64,000 bases of DNA from Bergeyella zoohelcum ATCC 43767. GTDB taxonomy: Bacteria > Bacteroidota > Bacteroidia > Flavobacteriales > Weeksellaceae. This document shows positions 1 through 9,912 of this stretch, one piece after another. How positions within the stretch are numbered: the first letter of the stretch is position 1; each line of letters begins with the position of its first letter. The translations under genes were made by a program, and so were the position numbers. The notes beneath the pieces were generated by a model. That model searched no databases, was not told the origin of the DNA, and saw only the letters and a list, made by a program, of their open reading frames with translations. The stretch lies in assembly GCF_000301075.1 (NCBI RefSeq), contig NZ_JH932293.1:1522287-1586286 (forward strand), in the 5' to 3' direction.

Positions 1-2
1 CC

Positions 3-2114
3 TCCAATAGTATTGATAATGAACTGGAGATTTTTAAGTCTAAAAAATTAATGCATCATGTGGTAGATGCTAAAAATTTACAAACGGCTATTTTTTCCGA
101 AGAACAATTAGGAGAAAGGGAACTCTATGGAGATACGGCACCGATTATTGTTCATGTCATTTCTGAAAAAAAGAATAAAAAATTTCCTAAAAAACCTGTT
201 TTTGTTAGCTGGAAAGGAAATGAAATCACCCTTGCTTCAGAAGAGCTTAACGCTGATGTTAAAGCACAGTTTGGTAAAACCATTGGGCTTCCGTATGCTA
301 ATATTATCATCACGAAAAATGACCAATTTGATGCAGTAAAAGCAAAAGAACTCGGTAGGATAAAGCTCAATTTTAAATCTAAAGCATCTAGAATCACAGC
401 ACTACAAGAGCCACTCAATGTACAGCTCGTGAATAAAGATGTTACTGTTGTTGCACTTTCATACAATCATACCAATGCTGATAAAGCGAAAGACATTATC
501 AATGGATTGGTATATGCGTATAATCAAGATGCGATTAATGACAAAAACTTCCAGTCTAATGAGACCATGAAGTTCATAGAAAACAGAATAAAAGTAATCT
601 CTGATGAATTAGAAAGCATTGAAAGTCAAAAACAAAATTTTAAAACACAAAATAACCTTACCGATATCGGTACCGAAGCAAAAATTAATTTAGAAACCAC
701 TGCAGAAGCTAGAGCAAAACAATTAGAAATAGATGCACAGCTTCAGCTTACTGATGCACTCATCGGATACCTTAATAAGCAAGGAGCATATCAGGTGCTT
801 CCTTCTGCATTGGGGCTCAATAGCCCTGCGGCCTCTGCAGGAATTAATTCCTATAATGAATTGGTACTGGAGAGAAATAGACTCTTGGCAACTGCCACGC
901 CTGAGCATCCTGCAGTAGAAAATATTTCTAAACAACTCAATAATTTAAAAACCTCCGTAATTCATAGCTTACAGAAAACTCGTACGGGGCTTCAGATTTC
1001 CAGCAATGAACTCCAAACGGAACAAAACAAAGCCATCGGTAAAAATTCTAGGCTTCCTTCTATAGAAAAAATGTTCAGAGGAATAGAAAGGCAACAGGCT
1101 ATCAAAGAGCAACTCTATCTCCTCCTCCTAAAGAAAAGAGAAGAAACAGCAATTTCTTTGGCTATTACTACCCAAAAAGCCAAAGTTATAGATGAAGCGT
1201 ATGCCATGGATAAGCCTGTATCTCCTAAAATCCCTATTATCCTTATTGGGGCGATGGTGTTAGGACTTGTTCTACCTTTTGCTTATATCTATATCAAAGA
1301 ATTATTAGATACCAAAGTAACTACTAAGCATGATATAGAGAAGCTATCTTCTACACCAGTGATTTCTGAACTGCCTTCGGTAGCAAAGGGACAAAATGAA
1401 TTGATAGGAATGAATGACTTGTCTCCTATGGCAGAGGCATTCCGTATTCTTACTACCAATATGAATTTCCTGTTGCCGAAAAAAGAAAAAGGAAAAGTTA
1501 TTTTTGTTACTTCTACCATTAAGGGAGAGGGGAAAACATTTGTTTCGGTAAATCTTGCTTTGATTTTGGCTGCCCCTGGGAAGAAAACCATCATCATCGG
1601 TTCGGATATTAGAAATCCACAGCTCCAAAGGTACAATGACAGCCGAAAAGGCTTGGCAGGACTTTCAGAATTCTTGTATGATGAAACCACTCCGCTGGAG
1701 AGTATTATTCATGTTTCTTCATTTAATCCACATTTGGATGTAATTTATTCTGGTAGCATCCCTCCTAATCCTACGGAGTTGCTTACCAATGGTAGGTACC
1801 AAGTGTTATTAGAACAATTAAAAGAGGAATATGATTATATCATAGTGGATACTGCACCGCTATTATTAGTAACAGATACCATGCTGATTTCAGATTTGGC
1901 AGATGCTACCCTCTATGTAACTCGTTCACAATATACAGAGAAACAACTCATAGAATTTGCCAATAAAAACATTGCTGCTGGAAAAATTAAAAATGTAGGT
2001 TTCGTGCTGAATGATGTTTCTAAAAGTAATTATGGCTATGGAAATAAGTACGGCTATGGCTACCACGCCACGGAAGAAAAAAGTTTTATACAAAAACTGA
2101 AATCTAAATTTTAA
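3..2114 (+). CDS. Wzc-like polysaccharide biosynthesis tyrosine autokinase (5' end outside window)
   Basis: This is an inner-membrane polysaccharide co-polymerase fused to a BY-kinase, which controls chain length and export of exopolysaccharide or capsule. The reading frame is open from the first bases of the window, so the N-terminal Wzz part is cut off and the first ATG at 51 is internal. Visible order: periplasmic Wzz/GNVR-type coiled-coil region (to about nt 1200), a membrane segment (nt 1225-1290), then the cytoplasmic kinase with Walker A (TIKGEGKT, near nt 1515-1540), Walker A' (GSDIRNPQ) and Walker B ([10 protein letters not shown], near nt 1830-1858). The C-terminus is a tyrosine cluster ([12 protein letters not shown]), the usual autophosphorylation tail. 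A strong terminator follows, so this ends its transcription unit. The upstream export and glycosyltransferase genes would lie outside the window. Confidence 0.93.
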   Translation, partial: SNSIDNELEIFKSKKLMHHVVDAKNLQTAIFSEEQLGERELYGDTAPIIVHVISEKKNKKFPKKPVFVSWKGNEITLASEELNADVKAQFGKTIGLPYANIIITKNDQFDAVKAKELGRIKLNFKSKASRITALQEPLNVQLVNKDVTVVALSYNHTNADKAKDIINGLVYAYNQDAINDKNFQSNETMKFIENRIKVISDELESIESQKQNFKTQNNLTDIGTEAKINLETTAEARAKQLEIDAQLQLTDALIGYLNKQGAYQVLPSALGLNSPAASAGINSYNELVLERNRLLATATPEHPAVENISKQLNNLKTSVIHSLQKTRTGLQISSNELQTEQNKAIGKNSRLPSIEKMFRGIERQQAIKEQLYLLLLKKREETAISLAITTQKAKVIDEAYAMDKPVSPKIPIILIGAMVLGLVLPFAYIYIKELLDTKVTTKHDIEKLSSTPVISELPSVAKGQNELIGMNDLSPMAEAFRILTTNMNFLLPKKEKGKVIFVTSTIKGEGKTFVSVNLALILAAPGKKTIIIGSDIRNPQLQRYNDSRKGLAGLSEFLYDETTPLESIIHVSSFNPHLDVIYSGSIPPNPTELLTNGRYQVLLEQLKEEYDYIIVDTAPLLLVTDTMLISDLADATLYVTRSQYTEKQLIEFANKNIAAGKIKNVGFVLNDVSKSNYGYGNKYGYGYHATEEKSFIQKLKSKF

Positions 2115-2131
2115 ATGAATTCATAATGATG

Positions 2132-2168
2132 AACTTGATACTTTGTTTTTCACGGTATCAAGTTTTTT
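2132..2168 (+). terminator. Rho-independent terminator after the tyrosine kinase gene
   Basis: A perfect 10-bp stem (2132-2141 with 2155-2164) is followed by a T-run to 2168. It ends the kinase transcript and shows that the start of the next gene must lie downstream of it. Confidence 0.85.
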
Positions 2169-2211
2169 GTTTAAACGGCATAATCATTCACAAACAAATT
2201 ATTGTATTACT

Positions 2212-4665
2212 ATGAAAAACTATCTTTTATTATTCATTATTATAGGTTTTGGAACGAAGTTTTTGGGTCAAAATACCCTTCAGGTGGTAGATGCTAAAAC
2301 GAAAAAACCACTTTCTAAGGTAAATGTGTATTGTAATGATGAGCTGGTAGGAAAAACCAATGCCAAAGGGACTTTAGCGTACAAGACGAAATGTAAAACC
2401 ATTGATGTGCAGAGAGATGATTATGATGAAAAAACCGTCAGTGTAGAGAAAAATATGACCATCGCACTCCAAGAATCCTCTGAAAAATCAAAGAAAATAC
2501 AGGCAATAGCCATTCGTAATGCGTCTGACCCAAAAGCACTACGCATTCTGGATAAAGTAGTAAAAAAGTATAAAGAAAATAGCCCTAAATCTTTAGACGG
2601 GTATCGTTTTAAAAAATACTCTAAAATATCCATAGATGTAGATCAAGATAGCCTTGCTTCGTATAGAGCATTTGTCAGCCGTAGGGCAGATTCTTTGGCA
2701 CAAATAGGGCATACCCCAAAGAAACAAACGGAAAAAGATAAGAAAGATTCTCTCATGACAGAAAGCTTTTTTAATATAGCTAAGGAGTCTAATTTTTTCC
2801 TTTGGGAAAAAGCCGAGGAATATAAATTTTCTAAACGGCACGGAGAGAAAATAGTGGTTCTGGACAATAGAATGTCGGGGTTCAAAGATCCTATCTATGA
2901 ATTCATGGCATTGGGCATTTCTAATTTAGACCGTATTCCAAGACAGGTAAATCCAGATAATAGGCATCTGTATCGTTTTTTTCTTTCAGATACCATTATG
3001 GTAGAAGGTAGGAGAACCTTCGTTATTAACTTCCGAGAACTTTCCAGTAAACAAAAGCAGAAGAGCAATAAATTCGCTGGGAGTGTTTTCATTGATACCG
3101 AAACTTTTGCCATAAAAAAAATTACTTCTCATAGTACCAAAAGGAACCAAGGCACGGTAACTTCTGTATGGAAACCTATGGCAGGAAAATGGTTTTTAGA
3201 TACTGAGGATATTCGGTTTAGAATAGGGCATCAGGAGTTTGAAACAGGAAAAAAAGAACCTGATGATGCAACTCAAAAATCTAAATCTACCAAGAAAAAA
3301 TTTGGTAATTATGCTTTCGTAACGCACAGATTTTTTGATGTAGAGATTAACCCAGAGCAGAAAGCCGAAGAGTTTCAGGGCTATACTTATTCCATACAAA
3401 ATGCAGAGGGCAACCAATTGGAAAAATACAGAACAGCCCCTCTTACCGAAAGAGAAGCCAAAACCTACCAAGGTATAGACAGCTTAGTGCAGAAATATGA
3501 TATCGAAAGAAAAGTAAAAGCATTGACTTCACTCCTCCGTGGACAAATCCGCGTAGGGAAGGTAAATATTCTGCCTAATCGAATTTTTTCATACAACCCG
3601 ATTGAAAAATTCAGATTGGGTATTGGGCTAAAAGCCAATGAAAAATTCAGCCCAATCTATTCACCAGACCTCTATTTAGGATATGGTTTCGGTGATGGAA
3701 AACTGAAATACGGAGTGGGTTTAGACACTCGGCTTTCATCTATTAAGACTTCTGTTTTTAGGCTGGAATATGTCAATGATATGAAAGTCTTCGGTAGGTT
3801 TAATAGAAACCTGTGGCCACAGAGCATCGCTTTTATAGAAGGGGCAGGGGGTAGTCTTTATCATCCTCATTACCTCCGATACCAAGGCGTGGGAGCATCT
3901 TACCTCTATGACATTACCAATACGCTTACCGCAAGATTTTCTGCACATTATCAAAAGCAGAATCCTGTAGGGGATTATCAGTTCAATGGGAATACTACCA
4001 ATGATTATCATGATACGCAGCTGGCACTTACCATAAAATATTCTCCTAAAGATAAAAACATGATGACACCGCAAGGAAAGTATACTTACCATACGGGATA
4101 CCCTCATTTTTTTATCAATATAGAAAAAGGCATTAATGCCCTAGGGGGAAATATGAACTATGCCAAGGCAGATTTTCTCGCCATTCACAGCGTAAGAACC
4201 CGATGGGGAACCAGTAGAGCTTATCTCTATGGAGGGATTTCCTCTGGAAGCGTACCGATTTGGAAGAATTTTGAAATTACGGGGAACACTTCTTCCAGTG
4301 AATCTCTATGGCATAAACTTAACTTTGCCACTTCGCTTTCCCACTATGCCATGTTTTCAGGAACTTTTTATGCCGATCGATTCTTAGGCTTTCAGTATAG
4401 GCACACGCTACCTTTTATTTTCAGTATGGGCAAAAGACACTCCCGATTGAGCCTTGGGTACAATGCCGTTTGGGGCAATTTTAAAAATCCACGCCAGCAT
4501 AATATATCCTTTGATACGCCTAAGCATGTATATCAGGAGGTGGGCATCACTTGGAATAATTTCTTAGGAACTATATACCATATAGGGCTTTATCATAGAG
4601 TAGGGCATTATACCAGTGCCAAGACAGTGGATAATATAGGAATTACCTTAGGATTGGGCTTGTAG
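2212..4665 (+). CDS. DUF5686 / carboxypeptidase-regulatory-like outer-membrane protein
   Basis: A predicted outer-membrane protein of 817 residues. I start it at the ATG at 2212 because the next upstream candidate (2143) lies inside the terminator hairpin and this one begins a clear signal peptide (KNYLLLFIIIGFG...LGQ). A CarboxypepD_reg-like beta-sandwich follows (LQVVDAKTKKPLSKVNVYC, residues about 22-85), then a long DUF5686 region that becomes beta-barrel-like in its second half (LYLGYGFGDGKLKYGVG and many aromatic beta strands), ending in LGITLGLGL-type strands. The family is widespread in Bacteroidota and its function is unknown; roles in surface or envelope transport are inferred only. 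It appears monocistronic. Confidence 0.85.
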   Translation: MKNYLLLFIIIGFGTKFLGQNTLQVVDAKTKKPLSKVNVYCNDELVGKTNAKGTLAYKTKCKTIDVQRDDYDEKTVSVEKNMTIALQESSEKSKKIQAIAIRNASDPKALRILDKVVKKYKENSPKSLDGYRFKKYSKISIDVDQDSLASYRAFVSRRADSLAQIGHTPKKQTEKDKKDSLMTESFFNIAKESNFFLWEKAEEYKFSKRHGEKIVVLDNRMSGFKDPIYEFMALGISNLDRIPRQVNPDNRHLYRFFLSDTIMVEGRRTFVINFRELSSKQKQKSNKFAGSVFIDTETFAIKKITSHSTKRNQGTVTSVWKPMAGKWFLDTEDIRFRIGHQEFETGKKEPDDATQKSKSTKKKFGNYAFVTHRFFDVEINPEQKAEEFQGYTYSIQNAEGNQLEKYRTAPLTEREAKTYQGIDSLVQKYDIERKVKALTSLLRGQIRVGKVNILPNRIFSYNPIEKFRLGIGLKANEKFSPIYSPDLYLGYGFGDGKLKYGVGLDTRLSSIKTSVFRLEYVNDMKVFGRFNRNLWPQSIAFIEGAGGSLYHPHYLRYQGVGASYLYDITNTLTARFSAHYQKQNPVGDYQFNGNTTNDYHDTQLALTIKYSPKDKNMMTPQGKYTYHTGYPHFFINIEKGINALGGNMNYAKADFLAIHSVRTRWGTSRAYLYGGISSGSVPIWKNFEITGNTSSSESLWHKLNFATSLSHYAMFSGTFYADRFLGFQYRHTLPFIFSMGKRHSRLSLGYNAVWGNFKNPRQHNISFDTPKHVYQEVGITWNNFLGTIYHIGLYHRVGHYTSAKTVDNIGITLGLGL

Positions 4666-4719
4666 GTGAGGAGTTTTTAGTGGTAGGCTTTTCAAATTTT
4701 AAATCTTAAAAAACGGAAA

Positions 4720-4988
4720 TTGCATTTTAGTTGAAACAGATTGGGTGGACTTACATGCAGTTGCATTTTAATTCAAACAGATTGCGTGGACTTACCTGCA
4801 GTTGCATTTTAATTCAAACAGATTGCGTGGACTTACCTGCAGTTGCATTTTAATTGAAACAGATTGAGTGGACTTACCTGCAGTTGCATTTTAGTTGAAA
4901 CAGATTGCGTGGACTTACTTGCAGTTGCATTTTAGTTGAAACAGATTGCGTGGACTTACCTACAATTGCATTTTAGTTGAAACAGATT
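4720..4988. repeat. 41-bp tandem repeat array, six full units plus a 23-bp partial unit
   Basis: Units start at 4720, 4761, 4802, 4843, 4884, 4925 and 4966 with an exact 41-bp period. Each begins TTGCATTTTA and carries AAACAGATTG and GTGGACTTAC. Copies 2 and 3 are identical; the others differ at a few fixed columns (R at unit position 11, G/C at 14, variable base at 25). The array has no spacers, so it is not CRISPR. It lies between two convergent genes and its last two bases overlap the stop codon of the MFS gene. The period is not a multiple of three, so it is not coding. Confidence 0.97.
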
Positions 4989-6213
4989 AATTAGAAATCT
5001 TTTTCGTTTTAACAAAGAATGAAAAAAGAAGTGCGATAGTAATAAGTATAGATCCTAAAAAATAGGAGTAAAAACCTGCTTCATCAGGATTTTGGTCTTT
5101 CAGCATAGCAATGATTTGAGGGCCTACAATTCCGCCTATTCCCCAGCCAATGAGTGTAATTCCATACATCGTGGCCATCATTTTCATTCCGAATTGCTCT
5201 TTTATTAATGAAGGCAAGATACCAAATCCTCCGCCATAACATAGAAGGATTACACAAACACCGATGAAAAATAACGGACTATTTCTACTGAAAATCAATA
5301 CTATAAAAACTATCAACTCCAATAAGAATAATACTCTGAAAGCCTGTATCTTTCCTATCCTATCCGAAATATTTCCCCAGAAAAATCTCCCTATTCCATT
5401 ACATATGGCACTTACGGCTATGAGTGTTGCCCCTTTTTGTTCCAAAACAGAAATATTATTTTGTCCTTCGTCCATTAAAATATCTTGTAAAAGAGGGGAT
5501 TGAAATGCAATAAAAATCATCCCAGCAATGATATTAATAGAAAAAAACAACCAAATCAGTACATAATTTTTTGAAAAAATATATTTTTTTATATCAAAAC
5601 GATGTGCTTCATTGTTATTATTATCTTTTGTGAGTGCATTATCATAGAGAAAAAGGGAGAATAAAGGGAGCAAAAGCAGTAAAAAAATGCCGATACCTAA
5701 AAAAGAAAACGCTAAATCTCCATCAAACCATTGTAGAAAAAAAGGAGCTAATAATTTAGACATTACAAAAGCTCCTAGTCCAAAGCCCATCACCACTATT
5801 CCTGTAGCTAGACCTTGCTGATCTGGAAACCAAGAAGCTACGGTAGCCACAGGAGTTACATACGCCATTCCTAATCCGATGCCTCCAATAACACCAAACC
5901 CTAAATACAAAAGTGGTAATGAGGTGTATGCTAAAGCAAAATATGAAATTATATAGCCCAAAGCATACAAGATTCCGCCTGTACATGCTAATTTTCTTAC
6001 GCCTATCTCATTCATCTTGCTTCCTGCCCAAGCTGCGGTAACTCCTAACATGAAAATAGAAATACTAAAAGCCCAAGCCGTTTCTCTTTGTGTCCATTGA
6101 TAAGTTTCACTAATCGGATTTTGGAAAAAACTCCACGCATATACCGTTCCTAAAAGCAAATGAATACACGCACCCATCACAGCGATATGCCAACGATTCT
6201 TAATTTTCATCAT
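4987..6213 (-). CDS. MFS transporter, oxalate/formate antiporter (OFA) type
   Basis: A 12-helix major facilitator of 408 residues in the inner membrane. The N-terminus (HIAVMGACIHLLLGTVYAWS) and the helix-4 region (GFGVIGGIGLGMAYVTPVAT) are typical of the OFA subfamily, which exchanges small carboxylates; the substrate here cannot be read from sequence. A longer reading frame starts at 6261, but that would overlap menC by 37 nt. The paired ATGs at 6213 and 6210 sit 11 nt after the menC stop and begin the conserved protein, so I start at 6213. It follows menC closely and may be cotranscribed. Its stop codon is fused to the end of the 41-bp repeat array. Confidence 0.85.
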   Translation of the reverse strand: MMKIKNRWHIAVMGACIHLLLGTVYAWSFFQNPISETYQWTQRETAWAFSISIFMLGVTAAWAGSKMNEIGVRKLACTGGILYALGYIISYFALAYTSLPLLYLGFGVIGGIGLGMAYVTPVATVASWFPDQQGLATGIVVMGFGLGAFVMSKLLAPFFLQWFDGDLAFSFLGIGIFLLLLLPLFSLFLYDNALTKDNNNNEAHRFDIKKYIFSKNYVLIWLFFSINIIAGMIFIAFQSPLLQDILMDEGQNNISVLEQKGATLIAVSAICNGIGRFFWGNISDRIGKIQAFRVLFLLELIVFIVLIFSRNSPLFFIGVCVILLCYGGGFGILPSLIKEQFGMKMMATMYGITLIGWGIGGIVGPQIIAMLKDQNPDEAGFYSYFLGSILITIALLFSFFVKTKKISN

Positions 6214-6224
6214 GACGGAAAATT

Positions 6225-7244
6225 TTATTTCTGAAACCTCAATACCTCTCCTTCTAAACACAATGGTGATGGGAAATTATTGGTAAAAAGTCCTCCTGTT
6301 CCTAAACCTTGGGGCATAGAATTATTTTTAGTGAAAGTATATTGTGCAATAGCATTTAGCCCGATATTACTTTCTAAAGCAGAGGTAATCCACCAGCCTA
6401 TTCCCAATTTTTCAGCTATGGCAATCCACTCATCACATCCGCTGATTCCTCCTACCAATGAAGGTTTTAAAATGATGTATTGAGGCATAATACACTCTAG
6501 TAATTGTTGTTTTTCTTCCAATGAATGCACCCCTATTAGCTCTTCATCTAAAGCAATAGGTGTAGGTGTTTCGGCACAAAGCTGTTTCATTTCGCTGTTC
6601 TGATGAAAATGCGTCATCTTTTTAATAGGCTGCTCTATAGAATGAATTTCTAATGCGTTCAGCTCCTCTAGAACACGCCACGCTTGTGAGTAAGAAAAAG
6701 CACCATTGGCATCTACTCTAAGTTCTAATATCTCTTTAGGAAATTGATTTCTTAGCTGTTTTAAAATTTCTTTTTCACTTTCCCAATCCACCCCTATTTT
6801 GAGTTTAAGACATGAAAACCCTTTTTCCAGTTTATCTTTTATCTGAGATTTCATGAAGCGTGCATCTCCCATCCATATCAGTCCATTAATAGTTATTCCT
6901 TGCTTTCCTTCTGTAAAAGCAGACGGGAAATAAAGGTCATTCTGATATTTTAAATTCAGCATAGCCTGTTCATAGCCAAAAATAATGGATGGAAAACCAT
7001 ATAACTTATGGATAATTTCCTCCTTGGTGAGATTAATATTTTCTCTTAACCAAGCAAGTTGCTCTTCGTATTCAGGTACATCATCTGCACTTAGTCCTCG
7101 GAATAAAGCACATTCACCTATGCCTCTTTGGTTATTTTCAAACACCTGCAAAATATATGTATCTTTGGTATGTAAAACGCCTCGGGAGGTTCCTCCAGGT
7201 TGCTTAAACTGCAATGTGTATTTTTCTATTTGTGCTGTTTTCAT
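6225..7244 (-). CDS. menC: o-Succinylbenzoate synthase, enolase superfamily
   Basis: Predicted to dehydrate SHCHC to o-succinylbenzoate in menaquinone synthesis, in the cytoplasm. The 339-residue protein starts at the ATG at 7244; the longer open frame to 7433 reads through poor sequence and an intergenic palindrome. Enolase-superfamily residues are visible: the KxK acid/base motif (CLKLKIG), metal ligands in LRVDANGAF, IEQPI and ALDEE, and the second lysine in ILKPSLVGG. The N-terminus (GTSRGVL, GIGECALFRGLS) is typical of Bacteroidota MenC. Dipeptide epimerases share this fold, so epimerase activity is the main alternative. No other men genes lie in the window; the only close partner is the downstream MFS gene. 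Confidence 0.78.
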   Translation of the reverse strand: MKTAQIEKYTLQFKQPGGTSRGVLHTKDTYILQVFENNQRGIGECALFRGLSADDVPEYEEQLAWLRENINLTKEEIIHKLYGFPSIIFGYEQAMLNLKYQNDLYFPSAFTEGKQGITINGLIWMGDARFMKSQIKDKLEKGFSCLKLKIGVDWESEKEILKQLRNQFPKEILELRVDANGAFSYSQAWRVLEELNALEIHSIEQPIKKMTHFHQNSEMKQLCAETPTPIALDEELIGVHSLEEKQQLLECIMPQYIILKPSLVGGISGCDEWIAIAEKLGIGWWITSALESNIGLNAIAQYTFTKNNSMPQGLGTGGLFTNNFPSPLCLEGEVLRFQK

Positions 7245-7339
7245 GACCGACTGAATTGTAGAATGTACGCCTAATAAATGATGAGATGATTTTAGAGAGA
7301 AAGGCGAGGTTATTTGAAATTTAGTATCATATATGGAAT

Positions 7340-7363
7340 TTCGACCCCAATTTTGGGGTCGAA
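7340..7363. promoter_or_regulatory. Perfect palindrome between fbp and menC
   Basis: Arms of 11 bp (7340-7350 and 7353-7363, core TCGACCCC/GGGGTCGA) are separated by only TT. There is no strong T-run on either strand. It lies in the 257-bp gap between fbp and menC, and could be a transcription-factor operator or a tight hairpin. The rest of the gap shows no coding sequence. Confidence 0.6.
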
Positions 7364-7501
7364 TATTGATTTTAAAGGATGATACAATCATTTCACTACG
7401 CCATATAATATACAGGAACCCAAAACGAAACACATTTAAAAGTCCTTATCCAAAAGCGATAGTATGATGGCATCTGAATCTTGCAGAATAACGATAATAG
7501 A

Positions 7502-8533
7502 TTATCCGTGCATTGCCTTGGTTTCTTCATCTTGGCTCATAAATTCCTCTGCTTTTTCCACCATATTTTTGGAGCCACAGAAAAAAGGAACACGCTGATG
7601 AAGTTCTGTAGGCTGAAGCTCTAAAATACGCTTATAGCCATTGGTGGCTTTACCGCCTGCTTGTTCTGCTAAGAAAGCCATTGGATTACATTCATAGAGT
7701 AATCTCAGTTTTCCATTGGGTGCATTAGCATAAGAAGGGTACATATAAATACCTCCTTTTATCATATTTCTATGAAAATCTGCCACCAAAGAACCTATAT
7801 ATCTGGAGGTATAAGGTCTATCTCCTTCCTGTGCTTGGCAATATTTAATGTAATTTTTTACCCCTTGAGGAAATTTAATATAATTCCCTTCATTCACAGA
7901 GTAAATTTTTCCGTTTTCAGAATATTTCATATTCGGATGTGAGAGGTAGAAAATCCCTAAACTTGGGTCTAGTGTAAAACCATTTACCCCATTTCCAGTG
8001 GTGTAAACTATCATGGTAGAAGAGCCGTAAATCACATATCCAGCGGCCACTTGTTCTGTTCCTTTTTGGAGGAAATCTTCTATTTTCACTGGCGTTCCAG
8101 GCTCAGTTACTCTTCTGTAAATAGAAAAAATAGTACCTACAGACACATTCACATCAATATTAGAAGAGCCATCTAAAGGATCTATCAATACTACATATTT
8201 ACTCAGATGCCCATTGGCACCACATTTTATTTCAATGATGTCATCATTTTCTTCAGATGCTATTCCACATACCACCTCTCTCTGGGAAAGTGCTGTAATG
8301 AAAATATCATTAGCTATCACATCTAGTTTTTGCTGTTCTTCCCCTTGCACATTGGTATTTCCATGTGCACCAGTAATATCAGCAATTCCTGCTTTATTCA
8401 CTTCTCTATTAACTACTTTAGCAGCTAATCTTATCGCAGATAATAAACGAGAAAGCTCTCCCGTAGAGTATTGAAAGTCATCTTGTTTATCAATTACGAA
8501 TTCTCCTAAAGTTTGTAATGGTTTATCTGTCAT
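7502..8533 (-). CDS. fbp: Class I fructose-1,6-bisphosphatase
   Basis: Hydrolyses fructose-1,6-bisphosphate to fructose-6-phosphate, the committed step of gluconeogenesis, in the cytoplasm. The 343 residues match the usual length of class I FBPases. The metal and substrate loop [11 protein letters not shown] and the following [12 protein letters not shown] are intact, as are the upstream acidic SEENDD and the C-terminal [20 protein letters not shown] segment. The start ATG at 8533 opens the conserved LGEFVIDKQ helix. The gene is a single unit: a terminator for rpoD lies upstream and a palindrome lies downstream. Upstream on the minus strand is a near-consensus -7 element (TACTTTCA). Confidence 0.95.
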   Translation of the reverse strand: MTDKPLQTLGEFVIDKQDDFQYSTGELSRLLSAIRLAAKVVNREVNKAGIADITGAHGNTNVQGEEQQKLDVIANDIFITALSQREVVCGIASEENDDIIEIKCGANGHLSKYVVLIDPLDGSSNIDVNVSVGTIFSIYRRVTEPGTPVKIEDFLQKGTEQVAAGYVIYGSSTMIVYTTGNGVNGFTLDPSLGIFYLSHPNMKYSENGKIYSVNEGNYIKFPQGVKNYIKYCQAQEGDRPYTSRYIGSLVADFHRNMIKGGIYMYPSYANAPNGKLRLLYECNPMAFLAEQAGGKATNGYKRILELQPTELHQRVPFFCGSKNMVEKAEEFMSQDEETKAMHG

Positions 8534-8622
8534 AGTGATTTATATTTGAAAGTAACAAATTTGCTAATTTTTTTCCATTCTGAAAAACATTTTTAAGTTT
8601 TTCTATTACATATTTATTTCAA

Positions 8623-8655
8623 TAAAAAAGAAACTGTCCTTTCGGAACAGTCTCA
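8623..8655 (-). terminator. Rho-independent terminator of rpoD
   Basis: A GAAA-capped hairpin (arms about 8630-8640 and 8645-8654, one bulge and one G-U pair) is followed on the minus strand by a T-run at 8624-8629. It lies 34 bp after the rpoD stop. Confidence 0.8.
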
Positions 8656-8687
8656 AAAAAATAACTTTTAAAAAAATGAAAAAACTA

Positions 8688-9554
8688 TTATTTTCCCAAA
8701 TAAGATTTTAAAATCTTACTTCTGGTATTATGTTTAAGGCGTTTGATGGCTTTCTCCTTGATTTGTCTTACCCTTTCTCTAGTCAAGTCAAAAGTTTCCC
8801 CTATTTCTTCTAAAGTCATGGGATGCTTACCGCTCAACCCGAAATATAACCGGACTAAATCCGCTTCTCTTGGAGTAAGGGTTTGCAGTGCTCTTTCTAT
8901 CTCTATTTGTAGAGATTCTAGCATAAGTTCCTTATCAGGGCTTGGAGATTCTCCAGAACGGAGTACATCATAAAGATTAGAGTCTTCTCCCTCTACTAAC
9001 GGTGCATCCATAGAAAGATGACGACCAGAATTTTTCATTGATTCCTTAATATCCTCTTCGCTCATATCTAGCACCTCTGCCAATTCTTCTGGTGAAGGGG
9101 GTCTTTCATTCTCTTGTTCTAGGTGGGCATACGCCTTGTTAATTTTATTAATAGAACCAATTTTATTCAGTGGTAACCTAACGATTCTGGATTGCTCTGC
9201 TAAGGCCTGAAGAATAGATTGCCTAATCCACCATACCGCATAAGAAATGAATTTAAAACCTCTGGTTTCGTCATATCTTTTTGCTGCTTTCATCAGCCCT
9301 AGATTTCCCTCATTAATAAGATCCGGAAGAGAAAGACCTTGGTTTTGGTATTGTTTAGAAACTGAAACCACGAATCTTAAATTGGCTTTGATGAGTTTTT
9401 CTAGTGCTACTTTATCCCCAGCGCGGATTCTTTGTGCCAGCTCTACCTCCTCATCTGCCGTAATCAAATCTACTTTTCCTATTTCTTGAAGGTACTTATC
9501 TAGAGAAGCCGTTTCCCTATTGGTTACCTGTTTAGTGATTTTTAATTGTCTCAT
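8688..9554 (-). CDS. rpoD: RNA polymerase primary sigma factor (sigma-70/SigA)
   Basis: The housekeeping sigma factor. The 288 residues contain region 1.2 ([11 protein letters not shown]), region 2 ([22 protein letters not shown] split by [13 protein letters not shown], core-binding and -7 recognition), region 3 ([13 protein letters not shown]) and region 4.2 with its helix-turn-helix ([19 protein letters not shown]). Region 1.1 is absent, as is usual in Bacteroidota, whose primary sigma recognises TAnnTTTG rather than TATAAT. Start at 9554 (MRQLKITKQ). Flanked downstream by its own terminator and upstream by a small membrane-protein gene on the same strand. Confidence 0.96.
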   Translation of the reverse strand: MRQLKITKQVTNRETASLDKYLQEIGKVDLITADEEVELAQRIRAGDKVALEKLIKANLRFVVSVSKQYQNQGLSLPDLINEGNLGLMKAAKRYDETRGFKFISYAVWWIRQSILQALAEQSRIVRLPLNKIGSINKINKAYAHLEQENERPPSPEELAEVLDMSEEDIKESMKNSGRHLSMDAPLVEGEDSNLYDVLRSGESPSPDKELMLESLQIEIERALQTLTPREADLVRLYFGLSGKHPMTLEEIGETFDLTRERVRQIKEKAIKRLKHNTRSKILKSYLGK

Positions 9555-9646
9555 AAAAATATAATTGCTTTTTGCCCTATGGGAATTTTACCCCAGCATT
9601 AGTATATACGAACGAAAAGAAGTAAAGGTTACAAAGGAAATCAAAA

Positions 9647-9781
9647 TTATTTTTGAGTACAAGCATCAAAAGTTTCTATACCAAAATAAAAAACCACTAA
9701 CCAAGCAATACCTTTCAAGGTAAAAAATGCTAATCCTGCCCAGCCTACCTTTTTGAGCCACTTTTTAAAACGATTATCCAT
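9647..9781 (-). CDS. Small single-pass membrane protein, 44 residues
   Basis: A short open frame with a positively charged start (MDNRFKKWLKKVGWAG) followed by one hydrophobic helix (LAFFTLKGIAWLVVFYFG) and a short polar tail with one cysteine (DACTQK). The +/hydrophobic/polar layout is that of a small inner-membrane protein with the N-terminus inside. The function is not recognised. It is upstream of rpoD on the same strand with a 92-bp gap. Codon use looks like its neighbours, and I judge it real from composition and layout rather than homology. Confidence 0.6.
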   Translation of the reverse strand: MDNRFKKWLKKVGWAGLAFFTLKGIAWLVVFYFGIETFDACTQK

Positions 9782-9859
9782 AAATAATAAAATATGAAAC
9801 AAAAGTAATAAAATTTAGAAAATGTAATTATATACTTTTTCTTTTTCCCAAAAAATGAC

Positions 9860-9867
9860 TACTTTTG
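9860..9867 (+). promoter_or_regulatory. -7 promoter element TACTTTTG
   Basis: Matches the Bacteroidota -7 consensus TAnnTTTG, 45 bp before the first gene of the three-gene membrane operon. No clear -33 TTG at ideal spacing was seen. Confidence 0.55.
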
Positions 9868-9912
9868 ATTTCCGTAAAAAATAAACCGTAATAAACTATC
9901 ACAACTTTTGAG

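Noticed and set aside
4720..4988. CRISPR array
   Set aside because: Repeats are contiguous with no unique spacers and no cas genes are present.
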